Below are positions 4,836 through 5,815 of a DNA stretch of 5,815 bases, piece after piece. The stretch comes from Myxococcales bacterium (lineage in GTDB: Bacteria > Myxococcota > Bradymonadia > UBA7976 > UBA1532), in NCBI GenBank assembly GCA_020430675.1, contig JAGQJJ010000294.1:1-5815 (forward strand), written 5' to 3'. The notes under the pieces are model-generated. The model searched no databases. It was not told where the DNA came from and saw nothing but the letters and a program-made list of their open reading frames with translations. Positions within the stretch are counted from its first letter, which is position 1. Each line of letters opens with the position of its first letter. The position numbers were made by a program, and so were the translations under genes.

Positions 4836-5815
4836 CCCCGCTCCGCCGCCCGATCGCCGCGTTTGCGCTGGCGTGGGCGGCGCAGGCGGCGCTGGCCTGG
4901 GCGCTGCCGCTGGTCGCTGACGAGGCCTATTACCTGGCCTGGAGCCGGGCGCTGGCGCCGGGTTATCTCGATCATCCCCCGGGCGTGGCCTTCTGGATGG
5001 CGCTCGGCGGCGGGCATCCGCGGTTGCCGGGGCTGTTTCTGTTGCCGATCGCGTGGTGTTTGCTGGCCGATGCGGCGCGGCGCTTTGGCCTCGTCCATTG
5101 GGCATGGGTGCCGGCGGCGGTGATGGCGACGCCGCTCGGCTTTTCGGCGGGGCTCTTTGTCACGCCCGACGCGCCGCTGACCTTTTTTGTCTGCGCGGCG
5201 ATCTGGGCGGTGGCGGCCGAGCGGCCGGTGGGCGTCGGGCTGGCGCTGGGGCTCGCTTTGTGGAGCAAGTCGACGGCGCTGGTGGCGATCCCGGGTTTCC
5301 TGCTGGTGCTCGGGCCGAGGCGCGGCGCGCTGGCGGCGGCGATCGCCTTGGCGGTCCATGCGCCGCACATCATCTGGTCGCTGAACCATGACGGGCTGCC
5401 CTGGACCTTTCAGCGCAGCCTGCGGCACCTGAGCGGCTTGCATCTGCCCGAGTTCATCGGCGGCCAGTTGCTGGTGGTGACGCCGCTGGTCGCGTGGGTC
5501 GCGGCGCGCGCCTGGCTGCGGCCCCGCGATGCCCTGGGGCGGCGTCTGCGCGCGCTGAGCCTGCCGGCGTGGCTGGTCTTTGCCGCGCTCAGCCTGGGCA
5601 CGCGGGTCGAGGCCAACTGGCCGGCGGTGGCGTGGCCGGCGGCGTTGTTGCTGGTGCTGCGCCATCCGCAAGCGCGGCGGGCTTTCACCGTCGCGGCCGT
5701 GCTCACCGCACTTGCCGCCGTCGGGCTGCCCATTCTGCACGCGCTGGCGCCGCCTGGTGCCGGACCCCCCCGCGACGGGCCGGCGCTGCGGGCCTGCCTC
5801 GCCGCCGCCACGCCG
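4808..5815 (+). CDS. GT39/ArnT-like polyprenyl-phosphate-sugar membrane glycosyltransferase (C-terminus outside window)
   Basis: The frame is open for 336 codons to the right edge with no stop. It is a multi-pass protein of the PMT_2 (ArnT/protein O-mannosyltransferase) type. Visible family motifs, numbered from the GTG at 4808, are D38-E39-A-Y-Y, the periplasmic DHPP (55-58), TPDAPLTFF (119-127), KSTAL (154-158), WSLNHDG (190-196) and EANWPA (268-273), with hydrophobic helices between. Such enzymes move a sugar from a polyprenyl phosphate to a lipid or protein acceptor outside the cytoplasmic membrane; the upstream GT2 would make that donor. The start is uncertain. GTG 4808 overlaps the GT2 gene by 28 nt and lacks a well-spaced Shine-Dalgarno; a CTG at 4832 overlapping the GT2 stop is the other option. 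The segment after DHPP is shorter than in typical relatives. Confidence 0.87.
   Translation, partial: MEAAPRSDLTPLRRPIAAFALAWAAQAALAWALPLVADEAYYLAWSRALAPGYLDHPPGVAFWMALGGGHPRLPGLFLLPIAWCLLADAARRFGLVHWAWVPAAVMATPLGFSAGLFVTPDAPLTFFVCAAIWAVAAERPVGVGLALGLALWSKSTALVAIPGFLLVLGPRRGALAAAIALAVHAPHIIWSLNHDGLPWTFQRSLRHLSGLHLPEFIGGQLLVVTPLVAWVAARAWLRPRDALGRRLRALSLPAWLVFAALSLGTRVEANWPAVAWPAALLLVLRHPQARRAFTVAAVLTALAAVGLPILHALAPPGAGPPRDGPALRACLAAATP

Noticed and set aside
4092..5740. Two long minus-strand open frames (4092-5105 and 4667-5740) opposite the glycosyltransferases
   Set aside because: Low-complexity Arg/Gln/Pro/His translations characteristic of antisense GC-rich sequence. Both plus-strand genes have clear family motifs.
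1..5815. CRISPR array, insertion sequence, tRNA or rRNA
   Set aside because: No regularly spaced repeats, no transposase motifs or terminal repeats, and no cloverleaf or rRNA signature seen on either strand.

Overview
The window is GC-rich DNA with strong G/C at third codon positions. It encodes a lipoprotein with a long Asp/Pro/Gly linker after the lipobox and a 7TM-DISM sensor kinase next to a probable sigma-54 response regulator. Together these suggest a Gram-negative bacterium of the Myxococcota/Bradymonadota (former delta-proteobacterial) type. This is inferred from style of sequence only; no marker gene is present.

Left arm (1-3617, minus strand): three tightly packed genes read right to left. 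They are a serine beta-lactamase-fold lipoprotein (2442-3617), a membrane histidine kinase with a periplasmic DISMED2-like domain and seven membrane helices (511-2427), and the N-terminal 170 residues of a response regulator that runs off the left edge (1-511). The spacings are 14 nt and a 1-nt TGATG overlap, so they look like one operon. Upstream is a strong candidate sigma-54 promoter (TGGCACG-N4-GTGCG, 3691-3676). The regulator's linker resembles the entry to an NtrC-type AAA+ domain, so the regulator may activate its own operon.

Centre (3618-4124): a 507-nt divergent intergenic region. It holds the sigma-54-like element, a leader hairpin before the lipoprotein gene, a small AT-rich island with two inverted repeats and an IHF-like site, then about 330 nt with no convincing gene, and finally a modest sigma-70-like promoter and a good ribosome binding site for the rightward genes.

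Right arm (4125-5815, plus strand): a polyprenyl-phosphate mannose synthase-like GT2 glycosyltransferase overlaps a GT39/ArnT-like membrane glycosyltransferase that runs off the right edge. The first would make a lipid-linked sugar donor on the cytoplasmic face; the second would use it on the periplasmic face.

The most interesting unit is the lipoprotein/kinase/regulator operon with its probable sigma-54 promoter. It could be a self-amplifying envelope-sensing module in which a penicillin-recognising-type enzyme is the first gene of a two-component operon.
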